A stretch of 64,000 bases of DNA from Pseudonocardiales bacterium (GCA_019243635.1 JAFAUB010000034.1:1-64000); one strand, 5' to 3'. Numbered from the stretch's first letter, positions 44,345-53,446 are shown. The notes: a model not told the origin generated them from the sequence alone. Numbers and translations: made by a program.

Positions 44345-44482
44345 GTCAGTAAGGCTTGGTGCCAAGACCTGGCGCCGTCTGTACGACAGCCGTCAGTACG
44401 ACACCTGGCGCCGTCAGTTAAGGCACCTGGCGCCGTCAGTAAGACCTGGCGCCGCCGGTTGTGCGACCACGGCGGCGCCAGG
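44345..44482. repeat. irregular CCTGGCGCCGTC repeats
   Basis: CCTGGCGCCGTC occurs at 44368, 44404 and 44426, with CCTGGCGCCGCC at 44445 and a degenerate CTTGGTGCC just before; most copies are followed or preceded by GTCAGTA. An inverted copy (GGCGGCGCCAGG) lies near 44472. No coding sequence overlaps. Spacings are irregular (36, 22 and 19 bases), so it is not a CRISPR array. Confidence 0.75.
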
Positions 44483-45074
44483 GGCCGACCGGCCGTCGGG
44501 AGCCGAAACGGGGGGATGTAAGGCTCCACCGACGACCGGCCGGGGTATCTACATTGTCATTGCTAGGGTGAGTTCTGCTAGGGCATCCGGATCCGCGCGG
44601 AAGACTGTCAAGACAACGACGCTTACGCCATCTCTGCACCGTCATCGGAGCCTACCGCCTGCGAGAACCGTCGAAAAGACGGCCGTCGCAGCGTGCCCGT
44701 CGGAAGCACGATGACGCCGTCAACCCTAGTCGCGAGCAGGTTTCAGGACCCCCTCGGGCCGGTGTGGGTCTGACATGTGGCGAGGATCGTTCGACAGTTG
44801 CCTCTGGTCGGCTGTGTCGCTGGTACTTCGCGGTCATGGGTGGTGACCGTGACGCGGTGTCGTTCTCTAGCTTCGCAGAGCGCAAAGATCAGCGCAAGGC
44901 CACCTGAGGGGCTATAGGACAGGGCCGCCCGATAAGCGAGGCTCCAGAGCGCTCGGTCCACCGGCGACGCGCGCCGAGCGGGTGCCACCGTCCCCGCGAC
45001 CCCGCCTCCGCCGTGGTCGCGGGCGCCGACACGCCGGAGGGGCTCCGGACACGCCGAGTAGAGGCTAACAACCT
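44483..45074. other. intergenic DNA between rplI repeats and the dnaB upstream region
   Basis: About 590 bases with no open frame that looks coding on either strand (codon use and composition do not match the neighbours) and no recognisable RNA. The corresponding interval in M. tuberculosis holds a small gene (Rv0057), which I do not find here. Confidence 0.5.
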
Positions 45075-45215
45075 CTGTCCACATCCGTCTATAGCGGTCT
45101 GACCAGGGTGAACGGCGAAATCTTGGCCGAGTTTCCCCAGGTTGCCCACAGTCATCCACCGCTGCGCCGGGGGTGCCGGGTGTTCCGTCCGGAGGTCGTC
45201 CCCAGGCTGTCCCCA
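45075..45215 (+). promoter_or_regulatory. cluster of DnaA-box-like sites upstream of dnaB
   Basis: CTGTCCACA at 45075 matches the actinobacterial DnaA box except for an allowed first base. TTGCCCACA (45142), TCATCCACC (45152), TTTCCCCAG (45132) and CTGTCCCCA (45207) are one or two bases from it. The cluster lies 170-310 bases before dnaB. It could let DnaA regulate the helicase gene. Spacing is irregular and no dnaA or AT-rich unwinding region is present, so I do not call an origin. Confidence 0.35.
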
Positions 45216-45384
45216 GGTAGTCCTCGCTCAGGCTTGCTCGACTCCGCGGGCCGCCCTAGCCTCGCCCGGCACGCCTGGAGCAACGGGTTGTGGGGGCTCG
45301 TCCGAACCGATTCTGTCGGTGCCATCGGGTAGAACATGAGTTCGACAAGGCTCGGGCGGTCAGGGGAAGGGGAGGTACCCAGGC

Positions 45385-48045
45385 GTGGCACTGGTGGATG
45401 ACCGTGGGGTGCGGCTCGAGGACAGCGGGTCGGTCTTCGACCGGCAGCCGCCGCAGGACATCACCGCCGAGCAGTCGGTGCTCGGCGGGATGCTGCTGTC
45501 CAAGGACGCCATCGCCAACGTGGTGGAGGTGTTGCGGACTGAAGACTTCTATCGGCCTGCCCATCAGGCCCTCTTCAACTGCATTCTCGATCTGTACGGG
45601 CGCGGCGAGCCGGCTGACCCGGTCACGGTCTCCGCTGAGCTGGAACGCCGCGGTGAGCTACTTCGGATCGGCGGGGCGCCGTACCTGCACACGCTCATCT
45701 CGATCGTACCGACGGCGGCCAACGCCGGTTACTACGCCGAGATCGTCGCGGCCAAGGCGGTGTTGCGACGGCTGGTGGAGGCCGGCACTCGTATCGTGCA
45801 GCTGGGCTATCACGGGGCCGACGGCGCTGACGTGGACGAGGTGGTGGATCGCGCCCAGGCTGCGGTCTATGAGGTCACCGAGCGGCGGATGAGCGAGGAC
45901 TACGTCGCGCTGGAGGAACTGCTGCAGCCCACGATGGACGAGATCGATGCGATCGCCTCCCGGGGTGGCGTCTCGGTCGGCGTCCCGACTGGCTTCGTGG
46001 ACCTCGACGCGGTGACCAACGGGCTGCATCCCGGCCAGATGGTGATCATTGCGGCTCGTCCGGGAATCGGTAAGTCCACGCTGGGTCTGGATCTCGCGCG
46101 GTCCTGCTCGGTCACCCACGGAATGGCCAGTGTGATCTTCTCGCTGGAGATGAGCCGCACCGAGATCGTGATGCGGCTGCTCTCCGCTGAGGCCAAGATC
46201 CGGCTGTCGGACATGCGATCCGGCCGGATGAGCGACGACGACTGGACCCGGCTGGCCCGGCGGATGGGCGAGATCAGCGAGGCTCCGCTGTTCATCGACG
46301 ACTCGCCGAACATGACGATGATGGAGATCCGCGCCAAGGCGCGGCGGCTCCGGCAGCGCCATGACCTGCGCCTGATCGTGGTGGACTACATGCAGCTGAT
46401 GACCTCGGGCAAGAAGGTCGAGTCCCGTCAGCAGGAGGTCAGCGAGTTCTCCCGGCATCTCAAGCTGCTGGCCAAGGAGCTCGAAGTCCCCGTGGTCACG
46501 ATTTCCCAGCTCAACCGTGGCCCAGAGCAGCGCACCGACAAGAAGCCGATGCTGGCCGATCTTCGTGAGTCCGGCTGCCTCACCGCGGGCACCCGGATTC
46601 TGCGGGCCGACACCGGCGCTGAGGTCACCCTAGGCGAGCTGCTTGCCAGTGGCGAGCGCAACGTCCCGGTGTGGTCTCTGGACGAGCGGTTGCGGCTGGT
46701 GGCGCAGCCGTTGACGCACGCTTTTCCCAGCGGAAGGAAAGAGGCGTTCCGGGTGACCCTCCGGTCCGGGCGGGTGGTTGAGGCGACGGCGAGCCACCCG
46801 TTCTTGACTCGTGACGGCTGGCTCCCGTTGGGCGAGCTCGCCAGGGGCTCCCGGGTGGCGGTGCCGCGATCCGTGCCCGAGCCGTTGAAGGTGGAATCCT
46901 GGCCCGAGTCCCACGTCGTCCTCCTCGCTCACCTGATCGGCGACGGGTCGTTCGTGCGGCGCTGGCCGCTGCGTTACGCGAGTACCGACGAGGCCAACCT
47001 CCAGGCCGTGTCCGACGCTGCCGCGACGTTCGGCATCACGGCGGTTCGTGACGAGCACGAGGCGGCGCGGCGCACGTCACTACGCCTCTCGGCGCCTTTC
47101 CGGCTCACCCACGGCGAACGCAACCCCATCGCGGTGTGGCTCGATGAACTGGGTTTGTTCGGGCTCCGCAGCTACGAGAAGTTCATTCCGGACAGAGTGT
47201 TCGGGCTGCCCCGCGCCCAGGTGGCATTATTCTTGCGGCACCTATGGGCGACGGATGGCTGTCTCCGACACCCGAAAGGCTCAGCTCGGCGCGTTCAGGT
47301 CTGTTACGCGACGACGAGCCGACGCCTCGCGGACGACGTGGCGCACCTGTTGCTGCGCGTCGGGGTGGTCTCACGGATCGCTGTGGCGCGCAGACCCGGG
47401 TGTCGCGACAGCTACCATGTGAGCGTCACTGACCTCGGCGGTCAGCGAGCCTTCCTCTCCGACTCCGACGCGGGGTGCCGCGGTGCCCGCGAAGCAGCCG
47501 GAACCCGCCCGTGGGAAGTGCCGCACGGGTTGGTCGGCGACACGAACGTCGACACCGTTCCCACTGAGGTGTGGGGGCGGGTTCGCCCGGTTGTCGTCGA
47601 GCGTGGCATGACGCAAGAAGCCATCTCGGCCGGGGTCGGCGCGAAGTTCTGCGGTAATACGCCATGGAAACGCGGTGCGGGTCGGGCTCGCTTGACGCGG
47701 ATCGCCGATGTTCGTGAGGACTCCGACCTTCACCTGCTTGCCACTAATGACGTGCTCTGGGACGAGATTCGCTCCATAGAGAGTATCGGTGAGCAGTCGG
47801 TCTACGATGCCACGGTTCTGGGAACCCACAATTTTGTCGCAAACGGCATCGACCTGCATAACAGCTTAGAGCAGGATGCGGATATGGTGATGCTGATTCA
47901 CCGGCCCGATGCATGGGAGCGGGACGACCCGCGGGCTGGTGAGGCGGACCTGATCCTGGCCAAGCACCGTAACGGGCCGACCGCGACCGTGACCGTGGCC
48001 CACCAGCTGCACTACAGCCGCTTCAACGACATGGCCCGGGGTTGA
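45385..48045 (+). CDS. dnaB: replicative DNA helicase DnaB with intein
   Basis: Unwinds the replication fork as a hexamer. 886 codons, of which 429 (398-826) are an intein; the spliced helicase would be 457 residues, normal for DnaB. The N-domain has PPQDITAEQSVLGGMLLSKDAI. The motor has ARPGIGKSTLGLDLAR (Walker A), VIFSLEMS, LIVVDYMQLM (Walker B), TISQLNRGPEQR and, split by the intein, LADLRESG / SLEQDADMVMLIHRPD. GTG at 45385 with GGGGAGG upstream. Confidence 0.96.
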   Translation: MALVDDRGVRLEDSGSVFDRQPPQDITAEQSVLGGMLLSKDAIANVVEVLRTEDFYRPAHQALFNCILDLYGRGEPADPVTVSAELERRGELLRIGGAPYLHTLISIVPTAANAGYYAEIVAAKAVLRRLVEAGTRIVQLGYHGADGADVDEVVDRAQAAVYEVTERRMSEDYVALEELLQPTMDEIDAIASRGGVSVGVPTGFVDLDAVTNGLHPGQMVIIAARPGIGKSTLGLDLARSCSVTHGMASVIFSLEMSRTEIVMRLLSAEAKIRLSDMRSGRMSDDDWTRLARRMGEISEAPLFIDDSPNMTMMEIRAKARRLRQRHDLRLIVVDYMQLMTSGKKVESRQQEVSEFSRHLKLLAKELEVPVVTISQLNRGPEQRTDKKPMLADLRESGCLTAGTRILRADTGAEVTLGELLASGERNVPVWSLDERLRLVAQPLTHAFPSGRKEAFRVTLRSGRVVEATASHPFLTRDGWLPLGELARGSRVAVPRSVPEPLKVESWPESHVVLLAHLIGDGSFVRRWPLRYASTDEANLQAVSDAAATFGITAVRDEHEAARRTSLRLSAPFRLTHGERNPIAVWLDELGLFGLRSYEKFIPDRVFGLPRAQVALFLRHLWATDGCLRHPKGSARRVQVCYATTSRRLADDVAHLLLRVGVVSRIAVARRPGCRDSYHVSVTDLGGQRAFLSDSDAGCRGAREAAGTRPWEVPHGLVGDTNVDTVPTEVWGRVRPVVVERGMTQEAISAGVGAKFCGNTPWKRGAGRARLTRIADVREDSDLHLLATNDVLWDEIRSIESIGEQSVYDATVLGTHNFVANGIDLHNSLEQDADMVMLIHRPDAWERDDPRAGEADLILAKHRNGPTATVTVAHQLHYSRFNDMARG
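46576..47862 (+). other. DnaB intein with LAGLIDADG homing endonuclease
   Basis: 429 residues, inserted after RESG and before SLEQDAD in the DnaB ATPase core. The first residue is Cys (CLTAGTRIL), block B is VEATASHPFLTRDGW, the C-terminal splicing blocks are VYDATVLGTHNFVANG and IDLHN, and the next extein residue is Ser; all residues for protein splicing are present. Two LAGLIDADG-like motifs (LLAHLIGDG and FLRHLWATDG) and the intervening EKFIPDRVF point to an intact endonuclease. A further DNA-contacting segment (GMTQEAISAGVG) resembles a helix-turn-helix. Confidence 0.93.
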
Positions 48046-48067
48046 CGGCCCGGTGGGGATCGGTCGA

Positions 48068-48364
48068 TCAGCCTGGCTCACCACGGCGCTTACGGTGGAT
48101 CACCCAGCCCAGGTCCACCAGCGCCACCGTCGCGAGCACCGCCAGCACCACCCCCAGAGCCGTCAGGCCGGACATGATCATCAATGCCGCGGCGACGGCG
48201 CAGAACACCAACCCGAAGCCGGCCAGCACAGCGCGCAGAGTCAGCGCGCTGTGCGCCGGCGTCGCCCCGCCGAACCCAGCGGTCGGGTCGTGGTACCCGG
48301 GCAACCCTCGCTCATAGTCCTCCCGGGTGCGCCGGGGCCGCCGGTCGTCCTGCCCTGCCGTCAT
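48068..48364 (-). CDS. small two-helix membrane protein (DUF6343-like)
   Basis: 98 residues: a polar N-terminus (DDRRPRRTREDYERGLPGYHDPTAGFGGATPAHSALTLRAVLAG), then two membrane helices (FGLVFCAVAAALMIMSG and ALGVVLAVLATVALVDLGWVI) and a basic end. It resembles the DUF6343 family of actinobacteria. Function unknown. Convergent with dnaB, 22 bases apart. Confidence 0.65.
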   Translation of the reverse strand: MTAGQDDRRPRRTREDYERGLPGYHDPTAGFGGATPAHSALTLRAVLAGFGLVFCAVAAALMIMSGLTALGVVLAVLATVALVDLGWVIHRKRRGEPG

Positions 48365-48542
48365 GCTCCTCCGAACCGACGTCGTGTCCCCGGCCTCACC
48401 GCGCGCCGGTCATCGCGGGGGTACCTCGGGGGGGGTCGCGGGCAAACCAGGCGGCGTGCGACGCGCGCCTGGTGGCGGCGCCCCGTACAGTGGACCCACC
48501 CCGGGACACAGCCAGCCAGGCGCCCGGCTACTCTCCACGGCG

Positions 48543-49202
48543 ATGCATCCACGACTACAGGTCATCCATCTCGGGGCGCTGTCCGGCCAGTTGCGCCAGG
48601 CGGCCCGGCATCTGTTCGAGGTGGTGCTGGCCCCACTGGGTCTGTTCTATCTGCTCCTGACCTTCACCAACCTGACCGGCGGGCTGTTCGCCGCACTGGG
48701 CTGGGCGTTGGCCGCGCTGGTGCGCCGGGTGCTGACCCGGTCGCCGATCCCCACCGTCCTGTGGCTCAGCACCGGGTTGCTCGTGGTCCGTACCGCTATC
48801 GGGTACGCCACCGGGAGCGTGTTCCTGTATTTTCTGCAGCCTACATTGCAGAACTTCCTGATCGCTTTCGTGATGCTGGTCACACTAGGGCTGCGCCGGC
48901 CCTTGATCGCCCGGCTGGCCGACGACTTCTGCGCCTTTCCCCTCGCTCTCACCAGCAACCTCCGGGTGCAGCGGTTTTTCCGGCGGGTGTCGCTGCTGTG
49001 GGCGCTGGTGTTCCTGACCAACGGGGCGGCGACATTGTGGGTGCTCGCCCGCGCTACCCTGGGCGACTTCCTGATGGTGACCACCGCCGGGTCGTTCAGC
49101 CTGGTGGGGATCGCTGCGGTGGTGTCGCTGCTGTGGTTCCGCCGGGAGCTTCGTGGCGAGGGCATTCGACTGCGGTTCGGCCCTGCGGCCTCGCCGAGCT
49201 GA
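48543..49202 (+). CDS. VC0807-type integral membrane protein
   Basis: 219 residues from the ATG at 48543 (MHPRLQVIHLGALSGQLRQAARHLFEVVLAPLGLFYLLLTF) with about six membrane helices and no obvious catalytic motif. The pattern resembles the VC0807 / intracellular-septation-like family of unknown function. A frame open upstream to 48327 lacks a better start. Confidence 0.6.
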   Translation: MHPRLQVIHLGALSGQLRQAARHLFEVVLAPLGLFYLLLTFTNLTGGLFAALGWALAALVRRVLTRSPIPTVLWLSTGLLVVRTAIGYATGSVFLYFLQPTLQNFLIAFVMLVTLGLRRPLIARLADDFCAFPLALTSNLRVQRFFRRVSLLWALVFLTNGAATLWVLARATLGDFLMVTTAGSFSLVGIAAVVSLLWFRRELRGEGIRLRFGPAASPS

Positions 49203-49220
49203 GTGCAGTCGCCGCACTGA

Positions 49221-49955
49221 TCAGCCGAACCGCCGGGCCAGCCGGTGGAAAAGCTCGGGTGCCGCGCCCTGCACCCGCGCGGCCGCCGTCAGCCAGCGGG
49301 GCACGAACACCTCCGCCTCGCCCCGAGCCAGGGCCTGGAGCAGCGCCGATGCCACCTTGGTGGGGTCGACCTGGCGGGGGAACCGGCGGTCATAGGCCAG
49401 TCCGCGGTGGTCGAAGAACGGGGTGCGCACCGCGCCGGGCAGCAGTGTGGTGACGCCGATCCCCTCGCCGGCCACCTCGTGGCGGACGCTGGCCGCGAAG
49501 GCTCGCAGCCCGGCCTTCGTCGCTGCATACACCGCTTCCCCGCCGACGCCCACCGCCGCGATCGAGGACACGAACACCAGGTGCCCGCGCCCGCGCTCCC
49601 GCATCCCCGGCAGCGCGGCGCGGGCCAGCCGCAGCGGGGCGAGCAGGTTCAGCGCGACCAGCGCGTCGATGTCCGCCTGCGCCATCGCCGCCAGGTCCCC
49701 GGCCCACCCTCGGCCCGCCGAGTTCACCAGCAGGTCGACGCCCGCCGCGGCCTCCGCTGCCCGGGACAGGCCCTCGGCACACGACAGATCGGCTACCAGG
49801 GCACGAGCCCCGGTGCGGCGCGCCAGCGCGTCCAGCCGCGCTGAGTCTCGGCCGAGCACCACCAGCCGGCAGCCGGCTGCGGCGAGCCCCTCGGCGATGG
49901 CCGCGCCGATGCCCGATGAACCGCCGGTGACCAGGGCTTTCCACTCGGTAGTCAT
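49221..49955 (-). CDS. short-chain dehydrogenase/reductase
   Basis: 244 residues of the classical SDR family: cofactor loop TGGSSGIGAAIAEGLA, NSAGRGWAGD, and the catalytic Ser, Tyr and Lys in VFVSSIAAVGVGGEAVYAATKAGL. An arginine after the second strand (LGRDSARL) suggests NADP. The substrate is unknown. The ATG at 49955 overlaps the stop of the transporter gene (ATGA), so it is last in a minus-strand unit with that gene, the glycosyltransferase fusion and the PucR gene. Confidence 0.85.
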   Translation of the reverse strand: MTTEWKALVTGGSSGIGAAIAEGLAAAGCRLVVLGRDSARLDALARRTGARALVADLSCAEGLSRAAEAAAGVDLLVNSAGRGWAGDLAAMAQADIDALVALNLLAPLRLARAALPGMRERGRGHLVFVSSIAAVGVGGEAVYAATKAGLRAFAASVRHEVAGEGIGVTTLLPGAVRTPFFDHRGLAYDRRFPRQVDPTKVASALLQALARGEAEVFVPRWLTAAARVQGAAPELFHRLARRFG

Positions 49956-50890
49956 CCCTGGGCGGTCCGGTGTGGCGAGCCGTCCTCGCGCCGCGCCGCC
50001 TGTTCGATCTCTCGACGGAGCTGGGTGCCGCGGTGCGCCAGCAGCGTGACACTGCCGACCAGGACCACCGCCGAGATCACCTGGCCGGCGAGCACGGCGG
50101 GCGAGCTGTTCACCTGTTCTCCCAGCCAGCTCACCCCGATCGCCATCCCGACCAGCGGGTCCACGATCGTGATGATGGCCAGTGCCGGGGCGATGAGGGT
50201 GCCCTGCTGGAAGGTGTTCTGGCTGAGCAGGAACCCCATCGGGCCCACCGCGCAGACCACGTAGAGCACCGGGTGCCCGAAGGGCTCGACCAGCCCGCCG
50301 GCCCGGAACTGGCCGGTGACCACCTTCATCAGCCCGGCGGTGATGCCGTACAGCACACCGGTGGCCGCCGCCAGCGCCGCGACGTGAACAGCTCCGGAGA
50401 ACCGGGCGGCCACGGCGAGGCACCCGAGGACGAGCACAGCCAGCGCGAGGGCCAGCGGCAACAGCGCCCAACCCTCGTCCGCGCGTCGCGTGGCGCCGGT
50501 CGGGCGGGCGAGCAACAGCAGGGCGGACAGGCCGGCCACACACCCCAGCGAGCCGAGCACGACCAGCCGGTCCACCCGGTGGCGGGCCAGCAGCGCCGAG
50601 AACAGCGCGCCGAACAGCACACCGGTGACCAGGAGCGGCTGCACCAGCACCAGCGGGCCGAAGGCGAGGGCGACCAGTTGCAGGCTCAGGCCCACGACGA
50701 CGGTCGCCACCCCCAGCACCCATCCCGGCCGGCGGATCAGCTCCAGGATCAGCCGAGGGTCGAGCGTGCCGGTGGTCGGCACCTCCTTGGTGGCGCGCTG
50801 CTGGACCGCGCTGGCCAGCCCGAAACTCGCCGCCCCGGCCACCGCGGCCGGAACCGCGACGAAGAACATCGTCGACGTCGAGTGCGACAC
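49952..50890 (-). CDS. DMT-superfamily transporter
   Basis: 312 residues with about ten membrane helices in two repeats of the drug/metabolite transporter fold (SFGLASAVQQRAT, GPLVLVQPLLVTGVLFGALFSALLARHR, and later FQQGTLIAPALAIITIVDPLVGMAIGVSWLGEQV). The QNTFQQG...DPLVG pattern recalls NIPA/EamA-like members. Substrate unknown. It lies three bases after the glycosyltransferase fusion gene. Confidence 0.8.
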   Translation of the reverse strand: MSHSTSTMFFVAVPAAVAGAASFGLASAVQQRATKEVPTTGTLDPRLILELIRRPGWVLGVATVVVGLSLQLVALAFGPLVLVQPLLVTGVLFGALFSALLARHRVDRLVVLGSLGCVAGLSALLLLARPTGATRRADEGWALLPLALALAVLVLGCLAVAARFSGAVHVAALAAATGVLYGITAGLMKVVTGQFRAGGLVEPFGHPVLYVVCAVGPMGFLLSQNTFQQGTLIAPALAIITIVDPLVGMAIGVSWLGEQVNSSPAVLAGQVISAVVLVGSVTLLAHRGTQLRREIEQAARREDGSPHRTAQG

Positions 50891-50893
50891 GCC

Positions 50894-53446
50894 TCACTCC
50901 TGTGCTGTCTCCTGGGCGCTCCGTGGCCGTTTCCGTCGCCTTTCCTGGGCATCCGGCGCATCGGTCGCCAGACCCTCGAAGATCCGACGCAGCGCGTCGG
51001 CGAGCCGGCCGGCGTCGGTCAGCAGCCCGGGGTCTGTGGTCACTCCGACACCGATCATGTCCCCCCACGTCAGGAAACCGACAGCCAGTCCGACGCCCTC
51101 CGCGAGCGGCAGCACCGGGAACACCGAGACGACTCGGACTCCCCACACATAATGCGCTTTGCGCGGTCCTGGCAACACCGATGTGATGAGATTGAAGAAC
51201 CGCCGCTGGTAGAGCGAGCGCACCACCCTGGCGTGCAGCGGGGCCGGCAGGCGGCCCAGCGCGGCCACGACCGCCTCGGCGGCCACCGACTGGTCGGAAC
51301 GCTCCAGCCGGCGCAGCGCGTCCGCCACCGCCGCGACGCGCCAGCTCAGCGGCATCGGCCCGACCGGCAGGTCCAGGGCGAGGGCGGCGGTATGGTTGCC
51401 TCCATATCGATGGTCCCCCCGATGGGCACAGTCGGCGGCCCGCCGTAGGGCGCGGGTGGTCCGGGGGACCATCGCCCGCAGCCGGTCGTGCACCGCGGTA
51501 CCGGCCGGGTCGATGCGGTGCAGCGCCTCGCCGACGAAGGCCAGCAGCAGCGCGGTCGTGCCCACCCGGTGCTCCCGGGCGGTAGCCCGCACCGCAGCCG
51601 CAGGCAGCTCCACCATGGCGTAGTCCCAGCCTGGGGTGCTCGGGCCGACCGGCCCGCCAGGTGGTGCGGCACCCACTGTGGCCAGGCTCACCACCCCTCG
51701 GAGCACCCGGCCGGCGTGGCCGGTCCGGCCCCACCAGCCTGCCGAGGGACGGTACCGCAGGCGCGACGCGTCGTGCCCCGCTCCCGGTTTCTCCTGGTCG
51801 GAAAGCAGCCCGAGCAGCGTGGCGGTGACGGCCAGCCCATCGCCCAGGCTGTGGTGCATCTTCGCCAGCACCAGGGTCCGCGCGGCGTCGACGTCACACA
51901 CCACCTCCAGCTGCCACGGCGGCGCCTCCAGCGGCACCGGGGTGCTGAAGAACTCCCGCAGTGCCGCCGAGACGGGCACGCCGTGGGCGGCGCCGACCGT
52001 TCGGGCGCGCAGGTGAGCGCTGGGGTCGACCTCGTCGGCGGACAGCCAGCGCGGCCACCGGCCAGGCTGCAGGTCCAGTCGTCGACGCAGCATCGGCAGG
52101 GCGCGCACCCGGTCGGTGATGCGCACCGCCAGGTGGTCGGCGAGCTGCTCCGGTGACCCGACGGGCCACCGGTCACCGCCGGCTGAGCCGGCGGCACGGT
52201 CCTCGAGCAGCAGGACGGCGCCGACCTGCTGCAGGACGGTGGGTGTGCCGGCGTGGGCGAAGAAGGCGTCCAGCGCGGACAGTGGGCGGGCGCCGTGGTG
52301 GCGGGGCAGCCCGGGTAGGGCGGCGATCTCGGCATCCAGGTCGAGGGCGCTGATATGGGCCAGCGCGCGTCGCTCGGCCTGGGCGAGCAGCGCGGGCCGC
52401 GCCGCGAGATCCCGCAGGGCGGTGAGGAGCTCCGCCGGCCCCTCGCACAGGGTCGCCAGCCCGGCCCGCGCCATCAGCTCGGCGTTGGCCCTGCCGTGCC
52501 CGGCGATCGGCTCGAACATCAGCACCGCACGTCCGCAGGCCAGCGCCTCCAGTGCCGTCGCGCCGCCGGCGTTGGTCACCACGACGTCGGCGGCCGCGGT
52601 CAGCGCCGGCATCTCGGAGGTCCAGCCCAGCGGCACCAGCCGCTGCGCGGGGACGGGCGCCGACAGCGTGGCGCGGGCGACCAACCGGACGCGCAGCGCC
52701 TCGTTGCGCCCGCAGGCCACCACGACGCAGACGTCCGGGCCGGCGGCCAGCGCGGTCGTGACCGCGCGCTCCACCGAGCCGAACCCGAGGGACCCGCAGG
52801 ACACCAGCACGACCAGGCGGTGCTCGGGCAGGCCACAGCGCCGCCGCGCGGCGATCCTGCCGGCCTTCGAGGTCGGGCGGAACGCGGACACGACCGGGGG
52901 CGCCCCGACCGCTCCCCGCGCGTCGGGCCGGGCCTGGTACATCGCTCGCAGGCTCGGCTCGCTCGCCACGTAGTGCAGGTCGACCTCGGAGTAGACCCAG
53001 AACGGGTGGGGCGCGAAGTCCGAGATGATCGCCGCGACCGGCACGTCGAGACCGCCGCGGCGCCGGATCCAGTCCAGTCCGGCGGTGCCCAGCGGGTACG
53101 TCGAGACCACCAGGTCCGGCCGGTACTCCTCGATGGTCGGCGCGAGCCGGAGGCCGCTCCACGCCCCGATGACCCGGCAGGACGCTGCGGCGAACCAGCG
53201 GTGGCACCACAGCGACCGGTAGAAGAAGTCGTAGAGCCAGGGAGTGGTGTCCACGTTGAACCGGTAGATCCAGCGGAATCCCGGGCCGACCCACCGGCCC
53301 ATCTCCACCAGGGTGTCCACCCGGCGGATCTCGCAGCCGGGCCACAGGCGCCGGGCCCGCTCCTCGACCGCCCGAGCGGTCGCGTTGTGGCCCTCGCCGA
53401 TGGTGGCGCTGACCACCAGCAACCGCGCCGGGGTCCCGAGGCTCAC
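50894..53446 (-). CDS. fusion of glycolipid glycosyltransferase and WS/DGAT-type acyltransferase
   Basis: 850 residues from a GTG overlapping the PucR stop (GTGA). Residues 1-370 resemble monogalactosyl/processive diacylglycerol glycosyltransferases of the MurG fold (VVSATIGEGHNATARAVEE, FFYRSLWC, then NAGGATALEALACGRAVLMFEPIAGHGRANAELM). Residues 385-850 are a wax-ester/diacylglycerol acyltransferase, with the catalytic HHxxxDG as MHHSLGDG near 530 and late motifs NLITSVLPGPRKAHYVWGVRV and LTWGDMIGVGV. Such a protein could glycosylate a lipid and acylate the product. A 27-bp-family unit (52178) encodes AAGSAGGD in the acyltransferase half. Confidence 0.8.
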   Translation of the reverse strand: MSLGTPARLLVVSATIGEGHNATARAVEERARRLWPGCEIRRVDTLVEMGRWVGPGFRWIYRFNVDTTPWLYDFFYRSLWCHRWFAAASCRVIGAWSGLRLAPTIEEYRPDLVVSTYPLGTAGLDWIRRRGGLDVPVAAIISDFAPHPFWVYSEVDLHYVASEPSLRAMYQARPDARGAVGAPPVVSAFRPTSKAGRIAARRRCGLPEHRLVVLVSCGSLGFGSVERAVTTALAAGPDVCVVVACGRNEALRVRLVARATLSAPVPAQRLVPLGWTSEMPALTAAADVVVTNAGGATALEALACGRAVLMFEPIAGHGRANAELMARAGLATLCEGPAELLTALRDLAARPALLAQAERRALAHISALDLDAEIAALPGLPRHHGARPLSALDAFFAHAGTPTVLQQVGAVLLLEDRAAGSAGGDRWPVGSPEQLADHLAVRITDRVRALPMLRRRLDLQPGRWPRWLSADEVDPSAHLRARTVGAAHGVPVSAALREFFSTPVPLEAPPWQLEVVCDVDAARTLVLAKMHHSLGDGLAVTATLLGLLSDQEKPGAGHDASRLRYRPSAGWWGRTGHAGRVLRGVVSLATVGAAPPGGPVGPSTPGWDYAMVELPAAAVRATAREHRVGTTALLLAFVGEALHRIDPAGTAVHDRLRAMVPRTTRALRRAADCAHRGDHRYGGNHTAALALDLPVGPMPLSWRVAAVADALRRLERSDQSVAAEAVVAALGRLPAPLHARVVRSLYQRRFFNLITSVLPGPRKAHYVWGVRVVSVFPVLPLAEGVGLAVGFLTWGDMIGVGVTTDPGLLTDAGRLADALRRIFEGLATDAPDAQERRRKRPRSAQETAQE
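52178..52192. repeat. single GCCGGCTGAGCCGGC unit
   Basis: One perfect copy of the 15-bp palindrome, within the acyltransferase half of the fusion gene. Unlike most loci it is not tandem. Confidence 0.8.

Noticed and set aside
44743..45159. Minus-strand 138-codon frame between rplI and dnaB
   Set aside because: No ribosome site or domain; it runs through the DnaA-box-like sequences, and its codon composition does not match neighbouring genes.
45075..45215. A chromosomal replication origin
   Set aside because: Boxes are few and irregular, there is no AT-rich unwinding stretch, and dnaA/dnaN are not adjacent.
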